Shown piece after piece: positions 34,383 through 43,917 of a stretch of 64,000 bases of DNA; position 1 is the stretch's first letter, and each line of letters opens with the position of its first letter. The DNA is taken from positions 10,711 through 74,710 of the forward strand of contig CAZQJQ010000002.1 in assembly GCA_964593045.1 (NCBI GenBank), in the 5' to 3' direction. The notes beneath the pieces were generated by a model, which saw nothing but the letters and a program-made list of their open reading frames with translations, made no database searches and was not told the origin of the DNA. Made by a program: the position numbers and the translations under genes. The stretch comes from JAOAHC01 sp964593045. GTDB taxonomy: Bacteria; Bacillota; Clostridia; TANB77; CAG-465.

Positions 34383-36404
34383 TTAACTTTTGTTTTCAAT
34401 AAGTTTTAAAAATTCATCAATAGTTAAAATATTAATTCCTAGTTCATTTGCTTTTTTTAGTTTAGATCCTGAATCTTCACCAGATATTAAAAAAGAAGTC
34501 TTTTTAGATACTGAATTTACAAATTTACCAGCATTTTCTTCTATTATTTTTACTATGTCATCTCTTGTATAGTTTTCAAAAGAACCAGTTATACATATAT
34601 TTTTATCTTTTAATATTTCTGATGATACTGTTACTTTTTCAGATAACATATTTACACCAGCAGCTTTTAATTTATCTATTAATTTAATAGTCTCTTTTTT
34701 TCTAAAAAATGTGTATACCGACTCTGCCATTATTTGTCCGTAATCTTCCAGTGAGTTTATTTCTTCTATCGTTGCATTCATTATTTCTTCTATACTTTCA
34801 AATTTTTTACAAAGTATATTTGCTGCTTTTTTACCTATGTGCCTTATTCCAAGTCCAAATATGACCTTATCTAGTGGATTGGATTTTGACTTTTCAATTG
34901 AATTTATTAAATTTATAGCTGATTTTTTATCAAACCTATCAAGTTTTAAAATATCTTCATATTTTATATAATATATATCAGCTATATCTTTTAAATATCC
35001 TAGTTCAATAAACCTATCAATTATTGCTTCACCAAGACCTACTATATCCATTGCATCACGAGATACAAAATGTATTAATGAACGATACAGAAGTGCTGGA
35101 CACTCACTATTAGTACATCTAAGTGCAACTGTATCTTCTTCTTTTTCTAAGTTCTCACCACAAACAGGACAAATTTTAGGTACTTCATATTCTTTTTGTG
35201 CACCATCTCTTTTTTCTTTTACTACCTTAACAATTTCAGGAATAACATCACCTGCTTTTTGTATTAGGCAAGTATCACCTATACGTATATCTTTTTCTTT
35301 TATATAATCAAAATTATGAAGTGTTGTTTTAGATATAACAGAACCAGCTACTTTTACTGGCTCAAGTATTGCCATTGGTGTAACAACTCCTGTTCTTCCT
35401 ACTTGAACTATAATATTCAAAACTTTTGTGTTTCTTTGTTCAGGTGGATACTTAAATGCAACTGCCCACTTTGGAACCTTAGATGTTTTACCCATTTCTT
35501 CACGAATTTTTAAATTATTTACTGTAACAACTGCTCCATCTATATCATATTTTAGTGAGTCTCTAATTTTCCCTATTTCTTTTATATATTCTATTACATT
35601 TTTAACACCAACACATACTTTACTATAATCTAACACTTTTATTCCTATACTTTTACAATACTCTAAACTTTCACTATGTGTCAAAAATTTCTTTGTAGTT
35701 GATTTTTGTACATTGAATATAAATATACTGAGGTTTCTAGATTTAACAAGTTCAGGATTTAATTGTCTTAAAGTACCTGCAGCAGCATTTCTTGGATTTG
35801 CAAGTACTGATTTTCCTTGTTTTTCAAGTTCAACATTTATTTTTTCAAATTCCTCACGTGGAAGATATACTTCACCTCTTACTTCAATTGTATCATTTGT
35901 TTTAAGTTTATTTGGTATATCTTTTAGTTGTAATAAATTTTGTGTTACATCCTCTCCAACTTGACCATTACCCCTAGTTGAGCCTCTAACTAATATACCA
36001 TTTTCATATTCAAGAGATACAGATAATCCATCAATTTTTGTTGATACTTGAAATTGTATATCACTCCCATACTCATTAATTACTTTATTTACAAAATCTT
36101 CTACCTCTTTGTAATCAAAAACGTCTTGAAGACTTTGCATTAGAACGTCATGTTTTACCTCTGTAAACATATTGTTAACTTTACCTCCCACTTTTTGAGT
36201 AGGAGAAGTGGTCACTACATATTCAGGATGCAGTGACTCTAACTCTTTTAACTTTTTATTTAACATATCATATTCATAATCTGAAATTTCTGGGTTATCA
36301 TCTTCATAATACCTCTTATTATGATATTCTATTTGTTTTCTTAAGTCTTCAATTTGACTTTTTATGTCTGTAGAAGAAAACATACTTAATTGTTCATTTT
36401 CCAT
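34383..36404 (-). CDS. ligA: NAD-dependent DNA ligase
   Basis: 673 residues, normal length. It seals nicks during replication and repair. Adenylation domain with KIDG (Lys123) in STKIDGLSVSLEYENG; OB fold; zinc finger (CPVCGENL and RCTNSECPA); helix-hairpin-helix region; BRCT domain at the C-terminus (about 595-670, ITGSFENYTRDDI). GAGGT precedes the ATG. Confidence 0.97.
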   Translation of the reverse strand: MENEQLSMFSSTDIKSQIEDLRKQIEYHNKRYYEDDNPEISDYEYDMLNKKLKELESLHPEYVVTTSPTQKVGGKVNNMFTEVKHDVLMQSLQDVFDYKEVEDFVNKVINEYGSDIQFQVSTKIDGLSVSLEYENGILVRGSTRGNGQVGEDVTQNLLQLKDIPNKLKTNDTIEVRGEVYLPREEFEKINVELEKQGKSVLANPRNAAAGTLRQLNPELVKSRNLSIFIFNVQKSTTKKFLTHSESLEYCKSIGIKVLDYSKVCVGVKNVIEYIKEIGKIRDSLKYDIDGAVVTVNNLKIREEMGKTSKVPKWAVAFKYPPEQRNTKVLNIIVQVGRTGVVTPMAILEPVKVAGSVISKTTLHNFDYIKEKDIRIGDTCLIQKAGDVIPEIVKVVKEKRDGAQKEYEVPKICPVCGENLEKEEDTVALRCTNSECPALLYRSLIHFVSRDAMDIVGLGEAIIDRFIELGYLKDIADIYYIKYEDILKLDRFDKKSAINLINSIEKSKSNPLDKVIFGLGIRHIGKKAANILCKKFESIEEIMNATIEEINSLEDYGQIMAESVYTFFRKKETIKLIDKLKAAGVNMLSEKVTVSSEILKDKNICITGSFENYTRDDIVKIIEENAGKFVNSVSKKTSFLISGEDSGSKLKKANELGINILTIDEFLKLIENKS

Positions 36405-36454
36405 AACTACCTCACATTTGTTTTTTGTTTTTAACTTTTTTTATTGAATTTTCA

Positions 36455-37069
36455 CTATTTTTCTACATTTATATATTTTTTAAATTTAATGATATAATCT
36501 ACTAAAGACCAGATTGTTGCAATTACTGCAACTACAACCATTACTGACATAAATATATTTGCAAAAAGTGAAATTTCACTCATAAGAATTGATTTTTGTA
36601 TAAATATTCCGAATGATGCATATTTAAAGAATGCTAGGTTCACAAGAGCAAGTATTAATGCAAGCATTTGAGTGAATGTCTTTATTTTTCCGCTAAGTGA
36701 TGCTGCAATAGTTTCATTTGCGTTTGCACCAAACATTCTTATAGAGTTAGCAAAGAAATCTCTTAGTATAATTACAACAGTTAAATAAACTGGAATAATA
36801 TCTAAGCTTGTTAACATTATAAAGGCAGAAGCAACAAGCATCTTATCTGCTAATGGATCCATTATTTTTCCAAATTCTGTTACAAGATTATATTTTCTAG
36901 ATATTATTCCATCTATATAATCTGTAATTGCTGCTAGAAGAAATATTCCAAATGCAACATAGTTTGGCCATTTTAAATCTTGTGGTAAACACATAAATAC
37001 TACGAATATTGGTACTAGTATTATCCTTAACATTGTTAATTTGTTTGGTAAATTCATTTTTTTCAACAT
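36455..37069 (-). CDS. pgsA: CDP-diacylglycerol-glycerol-3-phosphate 3-phosphatidyltransferase
   Basis: 204 residues. It makes phosphatidylglycerol phosphate, the first committed step to phosphatidylglycerol. The CDP-alcohol phosphotransferase motif is split across DYIDGIISRKYNLVTEFG and KIMDPLADK with all conserved Asp. Five or so membrane helices. GAGGG lies before the ATG. Confidence 0.93.
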   Translation of the reverse strand: MLKKMNLPNKLTMLRIILVPIFVVFMCLPQDLKWPNYVAFGIFLLAAITDYIDGIISRKYNLVTEFGKIMDPLADKMLVASAFIMLTSLDIIPVYLTVVIILRDFFANSIRMFGANANETIAASLSGKIKTFTQMLALILALVNLAFFKYASFGIFIQKSILMSEISLFANIFMSVMVVVAVIATIWSLVDYIIKFKKYINVEK

Positions 37070-37123
37070 AAAAATCCCTCTTTCTTATTATATATAAATT
37101 ACATGTATGTAATTTAAACCTAA

Positions 37124-38545
37124 TTATTTTAGATCGTTTACAAGCTTTTTGAAATGATCTCCTCTTTCTTCAAAGTTTTTATACATATCAAATGATGCAC
37201 TAGCAGGTGACATCACAACAATATCTCCTTGTTTAGCTATACCTGAAGCATAATGTACACATTCCTCTAAAGAATTCATATCTATTATATCACATATTTG
37301 ATTACTTGTTAGCTTTTGTTTTTTAGCTTCATTTAAAACAGCTTCTTTTATCTTAGGTGCAGTTTTTCCCAGTAGAATTAAAACACTTACCTTATCAATA
37401 ATATATTTACCTATATCATCATATGGTATGTTTTTATCATATCCACCTGCTATTAAAATTACTTTTTGATTAAATGCTACAAGGCCTGCGATTGTTCGAG
37501 TTGGACTCGTTCCAATAGAATCATTATACCATTTTACTCCATTTCTTTGCCTTACTAACTCCATTCTATGCTCTACACCCTTTAATGTTGTTACTACTTT
37601 TTTTATATCTTCTATAGATACTAATGGTAAAACAGCACTAGAAGCAGCACAAATATTTGCTAAATTATGGATTCCAACTAATTTTACATCCTCTATTTTT
37701 GATATTATCTCTTCTTTTCCCTTAAAATTGGATACAATATATCCGTTTTTAAGGAAAACTGCATTCTTAGGTTCTTCTACAACACTAAAAAATCTGACCT
37801 CATTTTCTATTTTTTTATTTGAAATGTATTCTAAATACCTTTTAGTATATTGATTATCTTTATTTAAAACTATAACATCACAATTTTTTTGAAAATTAAA
37901 TATATTTGCTTTTGCATTAATATATTCATTAAAATCCCTGTGATAATCTAGATGGTTTGGTGATATATTTGTAATTACAGAAATATTAGGACTTTTTTTC
38001 ATGGTCATAAGTTGAAAACTACTAAGTTCAAGTACTACTATATCTTCTTCTCTCATTTCATCTATTTTAGAAAAAAGAGGAAAACCAATATTTCCGCCAA
38101 GCCATACTTTGTATGATGCTTGTTCTAAAAACTTAGATACCAGTGTTGTTGTGGTGGTTTTACCATCACTACCAGTAATCCCAACAATTTTGCATGGACA
38201 AAGTTCCATTAAAAGTTCAATCTCAGAAGTTATTTTTACACCTGCACTCCTTGCTTTTTCAAATTCCATTAAAAATGGTTTTATACCAGGTGAACGCAGA
38301 ATAACATCATACTTTTCTAAATTATTTAAATAATCTTTACCTAGTATGAAATTTACATTTAAATGTTTTAAAATATTACATTCATTACCAAGCACTTCTT
38401 TTTTATCAAGAATAGTAACAAAAGCACCAAGCTCTAGCAAATACTTAGCTGCTGGTATATTGCTTATTCCTATACCAGCAAGTGCAACATTTTTACCTTT
38501 TATATATTTTTTAAATTCATTTAGTTTATAATTTACAAATTGCAT
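37124..38545 (-). CDS. murD: UDP-N-acetylmuramoylalanine-D-glutamate ligase
   Basis: 473 residues. It adds D-Glu to UDP-MurNAc-L-Ala in peptidoglycan precursor synthesis. N-terminal Rossmann domain (ALAGIGISNIPAAKYLLELG), central ATPase with P-loop GITGSDGKTTTTTLV, and a C-terminal domain with NDSIGTSPTRT and IAGGYDKN. Normal length. RBS AAGGTG. It stands alone among repair genes, not in a dcw cluster. Confidence 0.96.
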   Translation of the reverse strand: MQFVNYKLNEFKKYIKGKNVALAGIGISNIPAAKYLLELGAFVTILDKKEVLGNECNILKHLNVNFILGKDYLNNLEKYDVILRSPGIKPFLMEFEKARSAGVKITSEIELLMELCPCKIVGITGSDGKTTTTTLVSKFLEQASYKVWLGGNIGFPLFSKIDEMREEDIVVLELSSFQLMTMKKSPNISVITNISPNHLDYHRDFNEYINAKANIFNFQKNCDVIVLNKDNQYTKRYLEYISNKKIENEVRFFSVVEEPKNAVFLKNGYIVSNFKGKEEIISKIEDVKLVGIHNLANICAASSAVLPLVSIEDIKKVVTTLKGVEHRMELVRQRNGVKWYNDSIGTSPTRTIAGLVAFNQKVILIAGGYDKNIPYDDIGKYIIDKVSVLILLGKTAPKIKEAVLNEAKKQKLTSNQICDIIDMNSLEECVHYASGIAKQGDIVVMSPASASFDMYKNFEERGDHFKKLVNDLK

Positions 38546-38659
38546 ATTTTAAAACACCTTCTGAAACATTTACTATTATATTATATTACACACATTATTT
38601 CAATAGTATGACTAATATTTAACTGTTTTTTGCAAATGTTCATTTTAAGTTCACATTAA

Positions 38660-38690
38660 AAAGCTTGTAATCTCTTAAATTACAAGCTTT
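38660..38690 (-). terminator. Terminator after the DUF1540 gene
   Basis: A 12-bp stem (AAAGCTTGTAAT at 38660-38671, ATTACAAGCTTT at 38679-38690) with a 7-base loop, followed by TTAATG on the minus strand. A short T-run makes it moderate. Confidence 0.6.
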
Positions 38691-38724
38691 ACAAAAAATA
38701 TACATTATACAATATTTATTATTT

Positions 38725-38931
38725 TTATGTCTTTATACCACTTTTTTCTTCAACATTTAAATTGCCCGTATATCTATATTGTGAACATAGTGTTTCTTTA
38801 TCTGCAGTTTTATCTCCTTTTAAATCACATGGAGCTACTTGTATTTTTTCTAGCCTACATGTACTATCATCAATACAATTATGAACGCAACTTGTAACAT
38901 TACATTCTATTTTTTGCCAATGTTTTCCCAT
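38725..38931 (-). CDS. DUF1540 cysteine-rich small protein
   Basis: 68 residues with the DUF1540 pattern: IECNVTSCVHN, C, CRLEKIQV, CDLKG and ETLCSQY, probably a small metal-binding (zinc) domain. AGGAG precedes the ATG. Common in Clostridia, often spore-associated, function unproven. It lies 52 bases after uvrC, in the space where a longer uvrC would be expected to continue. Confidence 0.85.
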   Translation of the reverse strand: MGKHWQKIECNVTSCVHNCIDDSTCRLEKIQVAPCDLKGDKTADKETLCSQYRYTGNLNVEEKSGIKT

Positions 38932-38983
38932 AATATCATCTCCTAAATATATTATGTGGAAAATTTTATTATATATTCAAAAT

Positions 38984-40624
38984 TTAATTTAACTTATCTC
39001 TAAGTGTTCTATGATATTTTATTACAAATCTATGAACTTCATCTTGAAGAAATGTTATAAAGTTAAAAAGTTTTTTGTCATCTTCTTCAAATCTTATTTT
39101 ATTTCCATATATATCTATAAGTGCATCAGTTTTATGTTTATCATTTTTAATCATACCATACATATCAACAGTTTCTTTTGCCTCTTCTATAACAGCTTTT
39201 TTAGCAGCATTTAGCTGATTAGTTCCACCATCTATAAATATTAGGTCTGGAAGTGGCCATTCATCTTTGTGTTTCATTCTTCTTGATAATACTTCATAAA
39301 TACATAATGGATCATTTTGCTCTAATGTAGATTTTATTTTAAATTTTCTATACATTTTTTTATTCAATTTAGAATCTTCATATCTTATCATGCAACCGAC
39401 AATATAATCATTTCTTAAATTAGATATATCATAACATTCTATAGAATTTATATCATATTGCAGTTTTAATTTTTCTCTCAAATCATGCATCACATTATTA
39501 CTGCTCTCTTCTATGTTTATTCTTATGTTATTTTCAACCATTTCTATTAGTTTTAGTTTTTCACCTTTTTTAGGAACTAAAACTTCAACTTTTGACTTTT
39601 TTATATCTTTTAAATAATCTTTTAAAGAAGTAAGTAATTCCTCTTTTGCTAATTTAATATATATTTTTTTAGGAATATCTTCGTTTTTAAAATTTATATA
39701 GTATTGTGAAATCACTTGCATTAAAATATCTTCTATTTCTTCTTTATCTACATCATCAATTTTTATATTATCGTTTAATACCACTTTATAATCACGTATT
39801 TTAAATACTTGGATATGTAGTATATTTAAATAATATACATATCCAAAAACATCTGAATTTGTTTCATTTAAATTAGCAACATTTTGTTTTTTACTTATAT
39901 TTTCTATATCATCTAATCTTTTTTTTAAATTCCCTGCTTTTTCAAAATCTAACTTTTCTATGCACTTATCAATTTCTTGTATTATTTCATTTTCTATTTC
40001 TTTTGTTTTTCCTTGTAAAAACATAATAATTTGTTTTATCATACTTTGATATTGCTCTAAATTAACATCATTTTCACAAGGTCCTAAACATTTACCTATA
40101 TAATAATATAAACATGGCTTTATACTTTTATTTTTTTCCAAGTTATATTTACATCTTTTAAGTGGAAATATTTTTTTTATTAAAGCAAGAACCTCACGTA
40201 TTGATGTAACATTTGTATATGGTCCAAAATACATTGAACCATCATCTTTTTTAGTACGAGTAATATATATAGTAGGATATTTTTCTTTTATAGTAATTTT
40301 TATATATGGATATGTTTTGTCATCTTTTAACATAACATTAAATTTAGGACTAAATTCTTTAATGTAGTTACACTCAAGTACTAAAGCTTCTACTTCATTT
40401 TTCGTAACTATATATGTTATATTATGTACTAATGATACCATTTTTTCAATTCTTTTTGATTTAACATTTTTTTGAAAGTATTGTCTTACCCTTTTTCTTA
40501 AAGAGATTGCTTTACCTACATATATTATATTGTCATTTTCATCTCTCATTTGATATATTCCAGGTTCAAATGGTATTTTAGAAATAATTTTTTTTAATTT
40601 TTCAATTCTTTTTAAATTATCCAT
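38984..40624 (-). CDS. uvrC: Excinuclease subunit UvrC lacking the C-terminal (HhH)2 domain
   Basis: 546 residues, about 50-70 shorter than usual. It makes both incisions in nucleotide excision repair. Present: N-terminal GIY-YIG nuclease (PGIYQMRDENDNIIYVGKA), a Cys cluster region (CLYYYIGKCLGPC), a UVR motif (about 200-235), and the RNase H-like C-terminal nuclease with Asp in CYDISN, Asp in IFIDGGTNQLNAA and His in EVHRFVIKYHR. The protein stops just after HRTLRDKLN, where most UvrCs continue into tandem helix-hairpin-helix motifs. The following 50 bases hold no such sequence in any frame. RBS GGAG. Confidence 0.92.
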   Translation of the reverse strand: MDNLKRIEKLKKIISKIPFEPGIYQMRDENDNIIYVGKAISLRKRVRQYFQKNVKSKRIEKMVSLVHNITYIVTKNEVEALVLECNYIKEFSPKFNVMLKDDKTYPYIKITIKEKYPTIYITRTKKDDGSMYFGPYTNVTSIREVLALIKKIFPLKRCKYNLEKNKSIKPCLYYYIGKCLGPCENDVNLEQYQSMIKQIIMFLQGKTKEIENEIIQEIDKCIEKLDFEKAGNLKKRLDDIENISKKQNVANLNETNSDVFGYVYYLNILHIQVFKIRDYKVVLNDNIKIDDVDKEEIEDILMQVISQYYINFKNEDIPKKIYIKLAKEELLTSLKDYLKDIKKSKVEVLVPKKGEKLKLIEMVENNIRINIEESSNNVMHDLREKLKLQYDINSIECYDISNLRNDYIVGCMIRYEDSKLNKKMYRKFKIKSTLEQNDPLCIYEVLSRRMKHKDEWPLPDLIFIDGGTNQLNAAKKAVIEEAKETVDMYGMIKNDKHKTDALIDIYGNKIRFEEDDKKLFNFITFLQDEVHRFVIKYHRTLRDKLN

Positions 40625-40646
40625 TCTTTTTCTCCATTATATAGCC

Positions 40647-40671
40647 AAAAAGAGGGCATAACCCTCTTTTT
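40647..40671 (-). terminator. Terminator of spoVG
   Basis: AGAGGG at 40651-40656 pairs with CCCTCT at 40662-40667, extended by A-T pairs on both sides. Read on the minus strand it ends in a T-run leading into uvrC. Confidence 0.8.
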
Positions 40672-40683
40672 GTTTTTTACAAA

Positions 40684-40974
40684 TTAATCTTCTTTGCTTT
40701 CTTCCTTGCTATCAACTTGATCATCTGTCTCATTGTATTTAGCAATTATAGCATTTTGGATTGCTTCTCTTGTTTCAGTGTTTATTGGATGAGCTATATC
40801 TTTAAATTCACCATTTGGAGTTTTTCTGCTAGGCATAGCTATAAATAAACCTTTATCACTTTCGATAACTTTTATATCGTGTATTACGAACACTTCATCA
40901 AAAGTTACAGAAGCAATAGCTTTCATTCTGTTTTGAGAAGCCACTTTTCTAACTCTTACGTCTGTTATTTGCAT
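40684..40974 (-). CDS. spoVG: Septation/regulatory protein SpoVG
   Basis: 96 residues beginning MQITDVRVRKV, the family N-terminus, with IHDIKVIE and AMPSRKTPNGEFKDIAHPIN. SpoVG is a small RNA/DNA-binding regulator affecting sporulation, septation and virulence genes in Firmicutes. The ATG at 40974 is preceded by AAGGCGGTG; a GTG three codons earlier is less likely. The C-terminus is acidic. Monocistronic, with a terminator. Confidence 0.95.
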   Translation of the reverse strand: MQITDVRVRKVASQNRMKAIASVTFDEVFVIHDIKVIESDKGLFIAMPSRKTPNGEFKDIAHPINTETREAIQNAIIAKYNETDDQVDSKEESKED

Positions 40975-41176
40975 GTTTAACACCGCCTTCCCCTACTGTA
41001 TGTCTATATTATACACTAAGCTTTAAATATGTCAATACTTTATTTACAAATTATTTATTTTTTTTGCATTTTATTTTCTTTACATATTTTTATGTTTATT
41101 TAAATGCCTAAAGTCTATATATTAAGTTAATAAAATCATTCTATATTTACATCATTTTATTTTTTTATTGTTTTAA

Positions 41177-42613
41177 TTAATATTGTCTTGCCGTATATAC
41201 CATATGTTTTGCAGGTTTACCACATATAGCACATGTATCTGATATATGTTCTTCTTTAAATGGTATACATCTTATAGTTGATGTAGTCAGTTCTTTTATT
41301 TTATCTTCACATTCTCTACAACCACACCACATAATTTTAACATATCCTTGTTTTTGAGTAAATATATCTTCATATTCTTTTAAATCTTTTGCTATATATG
41401 TGTGTTCTTCAACGTTTTCTTGTGCCATTTTATACATGTTTTTTTGTATTTCATCAAGTAATTGTAATACTTTATTTTCTAGTTCATCTAAACTTACTTC
41501 CTGCTTTTCAAAAGTATCTCTTCTAAATAATATGCAATTGTTATTTTCAATATCTTTTGGGCCTATCTCTACTCTTAGTGGTACTCCCTTTAACTCCCAG
41601 TTGTTAAATTTGTATCCAGGAGAATTATTTTCGTTTATATCCGCTTCTACTCTACACATTTTAGATAATCTAATTTTTAGTTCCTCTACTTTTTGTAATA
41701 CCCCTTGTTTATGCTGAGCTATAGGGACAATAATTACTTGTATTGGAGCAATCTTTGGTGGAAGTTTAAGTCCTCTATCATCACCATGTGTCATTATAAT
41801 ACCACCGATAAGTCTTGTAGACATTCCCCATGAAGTTTGATATGCATATTCTTCCTTTCCTTCTTTATTTTGGAATTTTATATCAAAAGCCTTTGCAAAA
41901 TTATTACCAAAATAGTGTGAAGTTGCTGATTGAAGTGCTTTACCATCATGCATTAATGCTTCAATTGTATATGTTTCTTCCGCACCAGCAAATTTTTCTT
42001 TTTCAGATTTTCTACCCATTATAACAGGCATAGCTAAATATTCATTACAAAATGTTGCATAAATTTGATGCATTTTTAATGTTTCTTCTTTTGCTTCTTC
42101 AGGTGTCGCATGTAATGTATGCCCTTCTTGCCATAAGAATTCAGATGTCCTTAAAAATGGTCTTGTTGTTTTTTCCCATCTAACTACATTTACCCATTGA
42201 TTTATTAAAAGAGGCAAATCTCTATGTGATTTTATCCATTTTGAATACATTGTACATATCATAGTTTCTGATGTTGGTCTTATACATAATCTTTCAGGAA
42301 GTTCGTTATTACCACCATGAGTTACCCATGCAACTTCTGGAGCAAATCCTTCAACATGTTCTTTCTCTTTATTTAACATTGATTCTGGTATAAGCATAGG
42401 AAAATAGGCATTTTTATGTCCTGTTTCTTTGATCTTTGCATCCATTATTTTTTGTATATTTTCCCATATAGCATAACCATATGGCCTTATTACCATAAAA
42501 CCTTTCATAGGTGCGTAATCCACTAATTCTGCTTTTAATATTATATCTGTATACCATTTTGCAAAATCTTCATCCATTTTTGTTAATTCTTTTACAAACT
42601 CTTTATTATCCAT
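41177..42613 (-). CDS. proS: Prolyl-tRNA synthetase, short eukaryote/archaeal type
   Basis: 478 residues, class II. It lacks the editing insertion of long bacterial ProRS, and its C-terminal domain carries zinc-type Cys (CGCRECEDKI, CAICGKP) and the terminal Tyr (YTARQY) typical of the archaeal/eukaryotic form found in many Clostridia. Motif 2 is in RWEKTTRPFLRTSEFLWQEG. RBS AGAGGAG. Next to rbgA, 17 bases away. Confidence 0.95.
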   Translation of the reverse strand: MDNKEFVKELTKMDEDFAKWYTDIILKAELVDYAPMKGFMVIRPYGYAIWENIQKIMDAKIKETGHKNAYFPMLIPESMLNKEKEHVEGFAPEVAWVTHGGNNELPERLCIRPTSETMICTMYSKWIKSHRDLPLLINQWVNVVRWEKTTRPFLRTSEFLWQEGHTLHATPEEAKEETLKMHQIYATFCNEYLAMPVIMGRKSEKEKFAGAEETYTIEALMHDGKALQSATSHYFGNNFAKAFDIKFQNKEGKEEYAYQTSWGMSTRLIGGIIMTHGDDRGLKLPPKIAPIQVIIVPIAQHKQGVLQKVEELKIRLSKMCRVEADINENNSPGYKFNNWELKGVPLRVEIGPKDIENNNCILFRRDTFEKQEVSLDELENKVLQLLDEIQKNMYKMAQENVEEHTYIAKDLKEYEDIFTQKQGYVKIMWCGCRECEDKIKELTTSTIRCIPFKEEHISDTCAICGKPAKHMVYTARQY

Positions 42614-42630
42614 ATTTATTCTTCTCCTCT

Positions 42631-43602
42631 TTACTCAAAACTTATATTTCCTATTTTACCATTTTTTAAGTCATCTAGCAATAGATTTGACACTTTATAT
42701 GTATCAATTTCTCCACCTTTTATTAATGCACCTCTTTTTTGTCCTATTTTCTCAATTATTTTCATTTCTAAAGCATATTTATTATACTCAAGTTCAGCAT
42801 TATCTATTTCATTTTTTATACTATCAATATTTTCTATACCATATTTACTACACAACATATTTTTATATTTATCTTTTGAAAGTATTATTTTTAAACCTTC
42901 CACAGCAAGTTCTTCTACATCCAATATATCTTGCTTTATATTTCCTGTAAGAGCGAGCTTAATTCCTGCATCTTTATCATCTAAGTTTGGCCATAAAAGT
43001 CCTGGTGTATCCATAAGTTCAATATTATCAGAAAGTCTTATCCATTGCTTTTTTCTTGTAACTCCAGGTTTATTTCCAACATTTGCTGAATTTTTATTTG
43101 ATAGTTTATTTATAACAGTAGATTTTCCAACATTTGGTATGCCTATTATAACAGCTCTATAAATAGGTTGTATATGAATTTTTGAATTATTCACTTTAGA
43201 TTCATATATTTTTTTACCTATTTTTTTTATACTCTCTAATAATTTAGGAATATTCTCACCTGTTGAAGCATTAGTACAAATAACAGTAATATTCTGATTT
43301 TTAAAATATTCAATCCACTTTTTAAGATTTTCTTCATCTGCTAAATCAAATTTATTTAACACAACTATTCTCTCTTTTCCAACTGCAATTTTTTCTACAA
43401 ATGGATTCCTACTTGAATTTGGCAATCTTGCATCAAGTACTTCTATTACTATATCTATTAACTTTATAACAGACTCAATTTCTTTTTTTGCAGTAACCAT
43501 ATGACCTGGATACCAGTTGATGTTTACTTTGTTAGTATTTTCAGTATTATTTTCCTCTGTTTTATTCTTCTTTCTTTGTTCTCGTTTTTGATACATATCC
43601 AT
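42631..43602 (-). CDS. rbgA: Ribosome biogenesis GTPase RbgA (YlqF) with an N-terminal extension
   Basis: 323 residues. This circularly permuted GTPase matures the 50S subunit. G4 NKFD comes first, then G1 GIPNVGKST and G3 DTPG(LLWP); the conserved NINWYPGHM lies at residues 27-35. In most Firmicutes the protein starts almost at that motif; here 28 charged, Asn-rich residues precede it (MDMYQKREQRKKNKTEEN...). The ribosome site AGGAAG is embedded in the end of the upstream cargo gene. The extension and ribosome site recur as decayed copies through the island to 54.2 kb, so the gene start is probably supplied by an integrated element. Confidence 0.93.
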   Translation of the reverse strand: MDMYQKREQRKKNKTEENNTENTNKVNINWYPGHMVTAKKEIESVIKLIDIVIEVLDARLPNSSRNPFVEKIAVGKERIVVLNKFDLADEENLKKWIEYFKNQNITVICTNASTGENIPKLLESIKKIGKKIYESKVNNSKIHIQPIYRAVIIGIPNVGKSTVINKLSNKNSANVGNKPGVTRKKQWIRLSDNIELMDTPGLLWPNLDDKDAGIKLALTGNIKQDILDVEELAVEGLKIILSKDKYKNMLCSKYGIENIDSIKNEIDNAELEYNKYALEMKIIEKIGQKRGALIKGGEIDTYKVSNLLLDDLKNGKIGNISFE

Positions 43603-43620
43603 TATTTATCACTTCCTTTT
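43513..43620 (-). repeat. Intact reference copy: rbgA 5' leader (functional junction)
   Basis: Ribosome site, 28-codon leader and the codons I-N-W of rbgA (Trp codon 43513-43515). This is the only copy in which the leader is joined to real rbgA (YPGHM). Related copies have their equivalent Trp codon at 45066, 47922, 49305, 51335, 52564, 54107 and 56431. Confidence 0.75.
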
Positions 43621-43917
43621 ATTTCTTAATCTATCTATCATTTTTAGTATAAAAATGATAATTCCATATATAAGCCAAATTACTATGTCTATCAATATAC
43701 TATAGAATATAATTACAATACCTAATATTTTTGAACCAAAAAACACCCCTAATTCTGCCATTCCAGAAAAATCTGTTCCATCAACATATATATTATTTGT
43801 ATTGCTATTATTTACTAACTCATTTGATACATTTATCCCTGATATTATTCCTAAAATTAAGATAATAATAGAAATAAGTATCAATATTTTTTTTACAACC
43901 TTTTTATTAATCTTCAT
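43609..43917 (-). CDS. Small membrane protein between RhuM and rbgA
   Basis: 102 residues, two or three membrane segments (about 9-29, 57-73 and 74-95) separated by an Asn-rich loop, with basic ends. Not recognised. Its ATG overlaps the end of the rhuM-like gene by 11 bases, with AGGAG upstream, and its last codons contain the rbgA ribosome site (stop 6 bases before the rbgA ATG). So rhuM, this gene and rbgA look like one mRNA. Cargo of the rbgA-proximal cassette. Confidence 0.7.
   Translation of the reverse strand: MKINKKVVKKILILISIIILILGIISGINVSNELVNNSNTNNIYVDGTDFSGMAELGVFFGSKILGIVIIFYSILIDIVIWLIYGIIIFILKMIDRLRNKRK

Noticed and set aside
41000..41176. Possible leader RNA between proS and spoVG
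   Set aside because: Only AT-rich sequence, no stable stem found by eye.
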